Shown: positions 29,650-36,276 of the stretch, one piece after another
Position numbering within the stretch: position 1 is the first letter of the stretch
Layout of the letters: each line of letters starts with the position of its first letter
Assembly (NCBI GenBank): GCA_902778325.1
Contig: CACYWZ010000021.1
Coordinates: 1 to 36,276, forward strand
Source of the DNA: an uncultured Spirochaetaceae bacterium
GTDB lineage: Bacteria; Spirochaetota; Spirochaetia; Treponematales; Treponemataceae
Direction: 5' to 3'
Length of the DNA stretch: 36,276 nt
The notes under the pieces: generated by a model
What the model saw: the letters and a program-made list of their open reading frames with translations, nothing else
Databases searched by the model: none
Told to the model about the DNA's origin: nothing
Made by a program: the position numbers and the translations under genes

Positions 29650-31554
29650 TCAGACCAAAAATAAGCATTTGCAAAGGTCTCTGATTTGCCGCCACGCAAC
29701 ACCGCTGTCGCTTGGAGTGCTTGGGAACGTCATCTGATATTTTTCGTCGTGAAAATAATACTTCGGGTGATTGTGCGCGCCTTCCACTTTGCCAAATCCC
29801 TCCGCCAAAAGCGAATCGAGCGGGAACTTGGCGTCGCTTCTCAAAATCGCGGCAATTCGCTCAATTTTCTTCTGACTTTCGCAGTTTTCTTTTTTGAATG
29901 TGCGGCAAGAAAGCAAATCACTCACAACATCGCGCTTTCGGCTCACTTCGTCGGCTCTGTTTTCGGGGAGCGCTTCTTTCTCGCTTTCCAAAGCGCCATA
30001 AAGAAGAGCGTAAAGATAATCGCTGAGTTCTGTTTTGAAAAGAGGCGACAGTTTGGAAGGCACACAAAGCGTTATAGCCTCTCCTTCGCTATCGTTTTCT
30101 CTCGTGTCGAGCAACTTTTCAAGCGCTGAAACGCTCTCTTTCAGCTGATTTTTTTCAACTTCGCTTGCTTTCAATGCCTGCTTTAACTCTGCAACGTCTT
30201 TTTCAAAAGCGTCGTTTCTCTCAGACAGCGTCGGAAGCGGAAGAGAGGCGTTTCGGAGTTTTTTCTCAAGGGAAGAAACTTCTTCGCCATACTTTTTCTT
30301 CATTGCATCGTTTTCCTTTTTGAGCGCTTCGTTTTCTTTTTTGAGCGACTCGTAATCGCTTCTGAGCGCGCTTATGGAAGCAACATCGATTTTGTGCTCA
30401 GCGAGGAAATAGTCGACATTCTGACGGACGGAATTTGAAATCTTTTCTTCTGTTTCAACGATTTCTTCGTTCTCAAACCGCGTGTTTATGTGCTTCAAAA
30501 ACTGCTCTTCGGTCATTTCGATTGCGCCGACGAGTGTGTCGCGAAATGATTCGTAAGAAGAAAAATCAGTGTCGTCTTTTGTGAAATACACTTCTTTGCC
30601 GTCAGGGTATCGCAGCGTGATGTGCGCTTCTCGCCGCCACGTTTTCGGCTGGTCGCGCATAAGGTCTTTGGCGCTGTCAGCAAATGCCTTTTCTTTTATC
30701 TCCAAAAGTTCAGGCGACAAATGATGGCGCTCAAACATTTTTCTGAATGAAGGGCTCATCGCAGGAAGCAAATGCTTGATATAAGTGTTGACGCCCGCAA
30801 AGCGATTGAAATGCGCATTCAAAAACCACATCTCGCTGCAAAATCGCAAAATCCACGATTCATCAAACCAAAATCTGTCGTTCTCGTCTGCATAGAAAAG
30901 TATGTTTTTGACGATGTAAAGGCTTTTTTCCAATTCGCTTTTCGATTTGTTTTTAGGCGACTTATTTTGCATGTATGAGTTTCGAAAGTCCTCAATAGTA
31001 TCGAAAGCACCAAATTTTCCAAAGGTATTGAACGACTGCTTTGCGCTTTGCTCGCCAATTTTGGCAAGCAAATCTTCGGGATTAAAAAAACTTTGCTCCT
31101 TTTCAATATTCATCTGGCTTGCCGCTTTGTGAAGATACCAAGTTTCGTCCACGACGTCGTCCAGCAACAGCTTTTTTGGAACGAACGGCTTTACAAACGG
31201 CATAAACGAATAACAAATCGGAAGCCCCGAACCTTTATAGATTTCGCGAACCACAATGTGCCGAAGAACGTGTTTTTTCAGCGTTGAGGTCGAGTTTTTC
31301 TCAAATATAAGGTGGAAATACTCTTCGTTGCCGTTCAAAGTCCCTGTGAAATCAAAATTAGTGAACCGAAGAGAATCTTCTTCCGTGTTGTTCCACGAAA
31401 AAGCAAAGTTGCTGTTCTTGAAAAACAGGTTTTCGCTCACTTCTTCAGGAAGCGAAAACGGCACTATATCCCTAAAAGTTTTGACAATAAACGTCCAAAT
31501 GTCTTGGGCGCAAACCTTTGCATCAACAAAATATACACTGCCCCATTGTGCCAT
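29650..31554 (-). CDS. Coiled-coil protein with a possible HicA-like C-terminal domain
   Basis: A 634-residue soluble protein starting MAQWGSVYFVDAKV, with AGGTG upstream. I do not recognise the N-terminal 380 residues, a mixed alpha/beta region. Residues of about 400-480 are a coiled coil with Lys/Glu heptads (SLKKENEALKKENDAMKKKY). The last 60 residues (LLAEGFGKVEGAHNHPKYYF, then MTFPSTPSD) resemble the HicA mRNA-interferase fold, with a conserved-looking His pair (AHNHPKYYF). If so, a toxin-like RNA-binding domain is joined to a long sensor or scaffold. It is transcribed alone between the chemoreceptor and pflA. The HicA idea is an inference from pattern only. Confidence 0.6.
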   Translation of the reverse strand: MAQWGSVYFVDAKVCAQDIWTFIVKTFRDIVPFSLPEEVSENLFFKNSNFAFSWNNTEEDSLRFTNFDFTGTLNGNEEYFHLIFEKNSTSTLKKHVLRHIVVREIYKGSGLPICYSFMPFVKPFVPKKLLLDDVVDETWYLHKAASQMNIEKEQSFFNPEDLLAKIGEQSAKQSFNTFGKFGAFDTIEDFRNSYMQNKSPKNKSKSELEKSLYIVKNILFYADENDRFWFDESWILRFCSEMWFLNAHFNRFAGVNTYIKHLLPAMSPSFRKMFERHHLSPELLEIKEKAFADSAKDLMRDQPKTWRREAHITLRYPDGKEVYFTKDDTDFSSYESFRDTLVGAIEMTEEQFLKHINTRFENEEIVETEEKISNSVRQNVDYFLAEHKIDVASISALRSDYESLKKENEALKKENDAMKKKYGEEVSSLEKKLRNASLPLPTLSERNDAFEKDVAELKQALKASEVEKNQLKESVSALEKLLDTRENDSEGEAITLCVPSKLSPLFKTELSDYLYALLYGALESEKEALPENRADEVSRKRDVVSDLLSCRTFKKENCESQKKIERIAAILRSDAKFPLDSLLAEGFGKVEGAHNHPKYYFHDEKYQMTFPSTPSDSGVAWRQIRDLCKCLFLV

Positions 31555-31637
31555 TTTTTCACCTAGCCTCATATTAAAGGTAGACAGTCAGAGCGCTTTT
31601 TTCAATAGTTTTTTGCTTTTTCTTTTTGATTAAGCAC

Positions 31638-31671
31638 AAAAAAACGGCAAAGCAAACGCCCTGCCGTTTTT
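31638..31671 (-). terminator. Intrinsic terminator of the chemoreceptor gene
   Basis: AAAACGGCA and TGCCGTTTT form a nine-pair stem and are followed by a T run on the minus strand. It begins about 19 bases after the chemoreceptor stop. Confidence 0.85.
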
Positions 31672-31689
31672 GTTCACTCAAAAGATTTC

Positions 31690-33786
31690 TTAGAGCTTGA
31701 AAAGGTTGATTTGCGCATCAACAGCACTTATCGCCTCACGAAGTCCGCCTGAAATTGACTGAAGCTGCGTTCCTGTCGCAGCAATTCTCTCTGCGCCTGT
31801 CGTCATTTCACCCATATTGTTGACCATGACCTTTGACGAGTTCTCAAGTGCGTGCATTTCTTCAATAATGCGCTCGCTCTTTTCGTGCATTTCGCCTGAA
31901 GCGTTTCGGACATCTGCCGCAGTGTCATTCATAACTTTGAGCGCTTCTCCGATAAGTTTGCTTCCAGAATCCTGCTCGGTCAAAGCATTGTGCATTTGCT
32001 GAACAAGAGTGTTCGTTTCTTTTATGCGCTCAGCAACATCGCGGAATGTGTCGCTTGAAACATTCGATGTTTCAACCATTTCCTCGATTGAAGACTGAAT
32101 CGTCTGAAGTCTTGAACCAATTGTCGCTGATTGTTCGCTCGAAGTTTCGCTAAGTTTTCTGATTTCGTCCGCAACAACAGAAAATCCCTTTCCAGCGTCT
32201 CCCGCATGTGCCGCCTCAATAGCAGCATTCATCGCAAGCAAGTTCGTCTGAGACGCGATTGCCGCAATCGAAGTATTTGCTTCCTGAAGCATTTGACTCT
32301 GCTCAACAATTTTTTGAATTCGCTCGTTCATTGCGTTCTGTTCCATTGAGCCAGAAGAAGCACGCGAAATCAAGTCTTCAAAAGATGTGCTCATTCTGTC
32401 CATAGACCTGTTAACAGAAGAAATGCTTGAAATGATTTGCTCAACAGCCGCACTCGCCTCTGTTACGCCAGTCGCCTGCGAAACAATCATTCCATCAAGC
32501 GCTGTAATCTCGTCTGAAATCGAAAGAACCGCATTCACAGCCTTTTCAACACTGTGAGCCTGCTCTTCAATGTGATTGTTCATCGTGCGGATATTTCCCT
32601 GAATCTGAGTAATCGCACTCACAGTTTCCTCTGAACTTCCGTTCATCGTATCGCCCATATTGTTAAGGTCATCCTTTGCATCGTGAATACGGTCAAATGC
32701 GTCCTGAAGCCTGTCCATAAACTTGTTGAAATTAGAAGAAAGGTCGCCAATTTCATCCTTCGTTGTAATCGAAAGACGATGCCGCAAATCAGCGCTACCA
32801 GAATCAAGCTCATTTGAAAGGAGAGTAAAGAACGATGATGTTTTTCTCAGCGGTGAAAGAACTTTATGGAAATAAAGCACATAAATAAGCGTGAAAACAA
32901 AGACAATGCAAACAATTGCAATCAGCAATTTTCGAAGAAGAGCCACCTCGATGCCCTTTCCAGCCACAAGCGGCATCGAAATAATCATATACCAATCATA
33001 AGCAGGAATATACGAAACAACTACGCGCCCTTTTTCGATTTTGTCTGTCGCATAAGAGCCATTTTTGCTCTCGCGCATAAGAGTGTCCAAATTAAGACCG
33101 CTATAAATATCCGTAAGATTTGTGTGCCCGCCAAGAAGCGAAGTATCGCGCGCTCCTGTAACAACCTTGTTACCGTCAAAAAGATAAAGACTCACTCCAT
33201 CAGGCAACCCATCAAACGCACGGTTCACAAAATCATCAAGCGTAATACCAGTTCCGGCAATTCCAACAGGATTTCCGTTTTCACCAAAAACAAGAGTGTT
33301 CACCCAAAGTTTTGTTTCGTTAATTCCGACATCATAATTTACATTGAAAGAAAGTGGAACCCGACTTTTAAGAGTTGCACCATACCAAGCGCTGTCAGGG
33401 TTATTCGGGTCAAGCGTGTAACTATAATCTCCGTTGAAATAATACTTTTTGTCAGCATCTCCAATCCAGAATATCGTATTAGACGAAAAAGCCCCTTGAA
33501 AATCCCTCATTTCGTCAAAAGCAAGTTCCGAAAGGAGTTCATCATCGGGGTTTTGAAAAAAACGGGAAACCAGCGGAGAGCCAGCCATCTTTTTTGCAAG
33601 TGCCAAATCGCCCTTTAGCGAATTCTCAAGCTGTATTGTTCTGGATTCTGACATCGCCTTAAGCTCGCTCAGAACAGAAGTTTCCAAAAAACGAGCCGAC
33701 AAAAATACATAAGCAGCAATAGCCTCAAGCACAACGAAAAGAACAACGCACATTGAGAAGGTTAAAACTTTCTTCTGAATTGTCAT
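31690..33786 (-). CDS. Methyl-accepting chemotaxis protein with a dCache sensor domain
   Basis: A 698-residue receptor: membrane helix 1 (about 9-31), a periplasmic dCache-type sensor (about 35-275, with [40 protein letters not shown] and [13 protein letters not shown]), membrane helix 2 (about 286-308), HAMP, and a long cytoplasmic coiled coil. The hairpin tip that binds CheA and CheW is typical: [20 protein letters not shown]. dCache domains usually bind amino acids or other small molecules. AGGA lies upstream of the ATG. No other chemotaxis gene lies in the window. The ligand cannot be told from sequence. Confidence 0.95.
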   Translation of the reverse strand: MTIQKKVLTFSMCVVLFVVLEAIAAYVFLSARFLETSVLSELKAMSESRTIQLENSLKGDLALAKKMAGSPLVSRFFQNPDDELLSELAFDEMRDFQGAFSSNTIFWIGDADKKYYFNGDYSYTLDPNNPDSAWYGATLKSRVPLSFNVNYDVGINETKLWVNTLVFGENGNPVGIAGTGITLDDFVNRAFDGLPDGVSLYLFDGNKVVTGARDTSLLGGHTNLTDIYSGLNLDTLMRESKNGSYATDKIEKGRVVVSYIPAYDWYMIISMPLVAGKGIEVALLRKLLIAIVCIVFVFTLIYVLYFHKVLSPLRKTSSFFTLLSNELDSGSADLRHRLSITTKDEIGDLSSNFNKFMDRLQDAFDRIHDAKDDLNNMGDTMNGSSEETVSAITQIQGNIRTMNNHIEEQAHSVEKAVNAVLSISDEITALDGMIVSQATGVTEASAAVEQIISSISSVNRSMDRMSTSFEDLISRASSGSMEQNAMNERIQKIVEQSQMLQEANTSIAAIASQTNLLAMNAAIEAAHAGDAGKGFSVVADEIRKLSETSSEQSATIGSRLQTIQSSIEEMVETSNVSSDTFRDVAERIKETNTLVQQMHNALTEQDSGSKLIGEALKVMNDTAADVRNASGEMHEKSERIIEEMHALENSSKVMVNNMGEMTTGAERIAATGTQLQSISGGLREAISAVDAQINLFKL

Positions 33787-33809
33787 TTTGATTCCTCACT
33801 TGCTTTAAA

Positions 33810-33837
33810 ATTATAACTTAACTTTTTTGAAAGTAAA
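33810..33837 (-). promoter_or_regulatory. Chemoreceptor promoter
   Basis: On the minus strand TTTACT, a 16-base spacer, then a perfect TATAAT. The transcript should begin near 33803, 17 bases before the ATG. An inverted repeat TACCC-GTTT-GGGTA lies just upstream of the -35 (33839-33852) and could be an operator. The known sigma-28 pattern was not found. Confidence 0.6.
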
Positions 33838-33930
33838 CTACCCAAACGGGTAAAATTTAATACTTTTTTGTTGAAAAATCGTTCTTTTTAAAATAAAATA
33901 AACTAAAAATTAAATCGAAACGGTAAATAA

Positions 33931-36276
33931 ATGGTAACTTTTTCAGCGTCTAATATTGATTATATAAAGCCAAAAAACGCCTTTTCAATCCTTACAGACG
34001 CCAGACGCACAGGAAAAACAGTTTTTATCTCTGGAATGACAGGATTCGGAAAAACAGAACTTACAAGGCAATTTTTCGGCGAAAAAGGCGCTCTTTATTA
34101 TTCGCCATTAAATAACGACATTGACGAGAGAACTTCAATAGATTTTTCATCAATCCCCCAAAGCACAAAGCGAAAAACACCGCTTCCAGTCGTTGTCGAC
34201 GACCTTCAGTTCCTATTGAACGAAGATTCCCGCACAGCACTTTGCAAGTTGCTCGACAGAACGGATTTGTTTTTGATTTTAATCGCGCGCCCGACCGTGC
34301 TTGAATGGCTGAACGTCCGCCTTTGCACAAAACCATACAGCGCAATCGGAGAGGAGGATTTGGCAATCGACAAAGAAGGCGCAAAAGAGATTTTCGACAG
34401 CGAAAAAATTGCGCTGAGCGACGAGCAGCTCCAAAAAGTCGTGTTTTTGACAAAAGGAAACGCATACGGCATAAAAGCCTCTGCGGCACTTTTGAAAACC
34501 ACTCCGTTCGGAAGTGATTTCAAAGAGCGGCTCATACGATTTTATTCGCAATACTGCATGAACGCAATCCTTTCCGAGTGGAGCGACGAGCCAAAAATAT
34601 TTATGGCAAAAATGAGCGTCGCGGAAAGTTTCAGCGCAGAAAGCGCCAAAGCGATAACAGACAATCCCGACATCGAAAACATGATTGACACAGTGAGAAA
34701 TCTGGGGAACATATTTTTCGAAAAAGACGGCGTTTACACAATCCGCCCGATTCCGCTACGCTGCTTTCAGAAGTTTGCCGCAATAAAACTCGGAGAGCAA
34801 AAAATAAAAGAGATTGCCTTCAAAGCCGCCGAGTTCGCAGAAAACAACGGAGAGACAGAAAAAGCGATAGCGCTGTTCAAAAAAGCCGAAAGAAGAGACC
34901 GCGTGTTCTCGCTCTTGGAAAAAAATGCGCACAACAACCCGGCACACGGGCATTTTCATGCGCTAAAACCTTATTACTTCGCCCTTTCAGAAGAAGAAGT
35001 CTTATCGAGCGTTGACCTCATTTCTTGCTTGAGCATGATTTATTCAATGAACTTCCAAAAGGAAAAAAGCGAATATTACTACAACAAACTCTGCGAAAAA
35101 GCAAAAAGCGGTGCGAACGCACTTGAGAAAAAAAGAGCAAAAGTCCTCGTCTCATACCTCGACATCGCGCTTCCGCATCGAGGCTCAACAGGCGTTCTCC
35201 GCACAATAAAAAACATCGCGAACCTCCTTCTTTCAGGCGACATCACGCTTCCTGAGTTCAGCATGACAAGCAACCTCCCGTCAATAATGAACGGCGGAAA
35301 AGATTTTTGCCGCTGGAGCCAGAAAGACAAAGAAATCGCCAAAAACTACGGTTCTCTCGTCAGTTTCGCGCTCGGAAAAAACGGAAAAGGACTCGTTCAC
35401 CTAGCCCTTGGCGAAAGTTTTTTTGAAAAGGCCCAAGACGACGCTGCCGTGCAAAATCACCTCACACAGGGGCTTATGGAAGCCTATGCCGCCGAAAACC
35501 TTGAGACGGCATTTTCAGCGACAGGCGTTTTGTCCCGATTTTACGCCGCAACAGGACAACTAGAGCTTGCAAGAAATCAAATCGCAATTTTTGAAAACCG
35601 CCTCGGCGACAAGAACAGCGAAATAAAAGAAAATCTCCTTGCCGTAAAAGCGCGCCTTTCGCTTCTTGAAAACGACATGACAGCCGTAAACCATTGGCTC
35701 ATCTTTGCGCCTGACGAAGGGCAAAACACATCGGCAATGCTTCGCTATCAGTATCTGACGAAAATCCGCGCCTACATCGCAAAAGGCGAAAACGCGAAAG
35801 CCTCCGCGCTGAACGAGCGAATGACGTGGTACGCCGAAAACTACGAGCGCATTTACATCAAAATCGAATGCGGAATTTTGAGCGCAATCTTGCAAGAGAA
35901 AAATGGCGATGAAATTTGGAAAGACACACTTTTAAAAGCGCTCTGTGAGGCAAAAGACTTTAATTTCGTCCGCGTCTTCAGCGAAGAAGGAGCGGCGATT
36001 TATCCGCTTTTGCGCCATTTTGCAAAAGATTCCGCCGCGCAAAAAACAATCGGCTCGCCCTATTTTTCGCGCATTCTTGAAGAAAGCGAAAAGCAGGCGC
36101 ACTTATATCCGAACTATCTTGGAAGCGCTCCTATTGCCGAAACAAAGTTCTCTCCGCTTTCGATAAAAATCTTGTCGCTTCAGGCGCAGGGACTTTCGGC
36201 AAAAGAAATCGCGAGCGCGCTCAATATGAAAACCGAGACTGCTCACTCAGTTGCCTGCCGTTTCTCAGGCAGGAAA
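33931..36276 (+). CDS. STAND/MalT-like LuxR-family regulator, C-terminus cut by the window edge
   Basis: The frame is open from the ATG at 33931 to the last base, 782 codons, with no stop. The N-terminal ATPase has Walker A (GMTGFGKT, residues 35-42) and Walker B (LPVVVDD, Asp90-Asp91). A long helical TPR-like region follows, as in MalT-type regulators that bind an inducer. Near the end, SPLSIKILSLQAQGLSAKEI then ASALNMKTET matches the first helices of a LuxR DNA-binding domain. After residue 770 the sequence departs from that consensus (AHSVACRFSGRK instead of the usual VKYH-type helix). There is no ribosome site. The target genes and inducer are unknown. Confidence 0.85.
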   Translation, partial: MVTFSASNIDYIKPKNAFSILTDARRTGKTVFISGMTGFGKTELTRQFFGEKGALYYSPLNNDIDERTSIDFSSIPQSTKRKTPLPVVVDDLQFLLNEDSRTALCKLLDRTDLFLILIARPTVLEWLNVRLCTKPYSAIGEEDLAIDKEGAKEIFDSEKIALSDEQLQKVVFLTKGNAYGIKASAALLKTTPFGSDFKERLIRFYSQYCMNAILSEWSDEPKIFMAKMSVAESFSAESAKAITDNPDIENMIDTVRNLGNIFFEKDGVYTIRPIPLRCFQKFAAIKLGEQKIKEIAFKAAEFAENNGETEKAIALFKKAERRDRVFSLLEKNAHNNPAHGHFHALKPYYFALSEEEVLSSVDLISCLSMIYSMNFQKEKSEYYYNKLCEKAKSGANALEKKRAKVLVSYLDIALPHRGSTGVLRTIKNIANLLLSGDITLPEFSMTSNLPSIMNGGKDFCRWSQKDKEIAKNYGSLVSFALGKNGKGLVHLALGESFFEKAQDDAAVQNHLTQGLMEAYAAENLETAFSATGVLSRFYAATGQLELARNQIAIFENRLGDKNSEIKENLLAVKARLSLLENDMTAVNHWLIFAPDEGQNTSAMLRYQYLTKIRAYIAKGENAKASALNERMTWYAENYERIYIKIECGILSAILQEKNGDEIWKDTLLKALCEAKDFNFVRVFSEEGAAIYPLLRHFAKDSAAQKTIGSPYFSRILEESEKQAHLYPNYLGSAPIAETKFSPLSIKILSLQAQGLSAKEIASALNMKTETAHSVACRFSGRK
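36241..36276 (+). other. Abrupt divergence within the LuxR helix-turn-helix at the window edge
   Basis: The DNA-binding helix expected after KTET is replaced by unrelated residues. This DNA holds an inverted repeat, CCTGCC/GGCAGG. It could be a mobile-element end, an assembly artefact at a contig end, or real divergence. Confidence 0.4.

Noticed and set aside
32866-33618. 250-residue plus-strand ORF opposite the chemoreceptor gene
   Set aside because: Antisense to the sensor domain, rich in Lys, Asn and Ile, no domain; a shadow frame.
33787-33930. Sigma-28 flagellar promoter for the chemoreceptor
   Set aside because: The TAAA / GCCGATAA pattern is absent, while a housekeeping TATAAT is well placed.
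1-36276. tRNA, rRNA or replication origin
   Set aside because: No cloverleaf-like segment, rRNA sequence or DnaA-box cluster was noticed when reading both strands; a covariance search was not possible.

Overview
The window looks like chromosomal DNA of a non-pallidum Treponema or close relative, probably a gut or rumen commensal. I infer this from a FadL-like/UPF0164 outer-membrane protein, a giant SpoIIE-type phosphatase next to a large periplasmic helical-repeat protein, a DUF6261-like protein, a bactofilin, a glycyl-radical activase (pflA), a dCache chemoreceptor, many Lys/Glu/Ser-rich proteins and moderate GC. No rRNA, tRNA, CRISPR array or complete insertion sequence was found. I had no database access, so family names rest on motif recognition.

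Layout. 1-2.2 kb is accessory: a VapBC module cut by the left edge, a tandem array (A) inside an ORF ending in an Rpn-type tail, and a PNPOx-like protein. 2.2-7.0 kb holds a YbiT-like ABC-F ATPase and a DEAD-box RNA helicase in one operon, and a stand-alone RlmK-type rRNA methyltransferase. 7.0-10.2 kb has a MazEF module, a secreted esterase with a terminator in its leader, array B and the DUF6261-like gene. 10.3-14.3 kb is information processing: L31, Rho, bactofilin, HU, S20 and a small zinc ribbon, most with clear promoters. 14.4-18.4 kb carries a lipoprotein, a JAMM-DinG fusion helicase and array C. 18.4-27.4 kb is an envelope-sensing block: the SpoIIE phosphatase, the helical-repeat protein and the divergent FadL-like protein. 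27.4-36.3 kb has a PH-like membrane protein, array D, REP-like hairpins, pflA, a coiled-coil protein with a HicA-like end, a chemoreceptor, and a STAND/LuxR regulator cut by the right edge.

The most unusual signal is four tandem arrays (A at 0.94-1.2 kb, B at 9.2 kb, C at 18.1-18.4 kb, D at 28.3-28.6 kb). Their sequences differ, yet the period is exactly 42 bp in three and 21 bp in the fourth. These are multiples both of the codon (14 or 7 codons) and of the DNA helical repeat (4 or 2 turns). In A-C each unit carries a short dyad; A and D also show an 84-bp higher-order repeat. A second dispersed family is a hairpin with constant flanks (GTCAT and ATCTG) and compensating stem changes; a 15-bp piece of it lies inside the LuxR-type gene. 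Other unusual items are the JAMM-DinG fusion, the ABC-F protein with a ruined second nucleotide site, the esterase attenuator, and several genes whose -10 box nearly touches the start codon.
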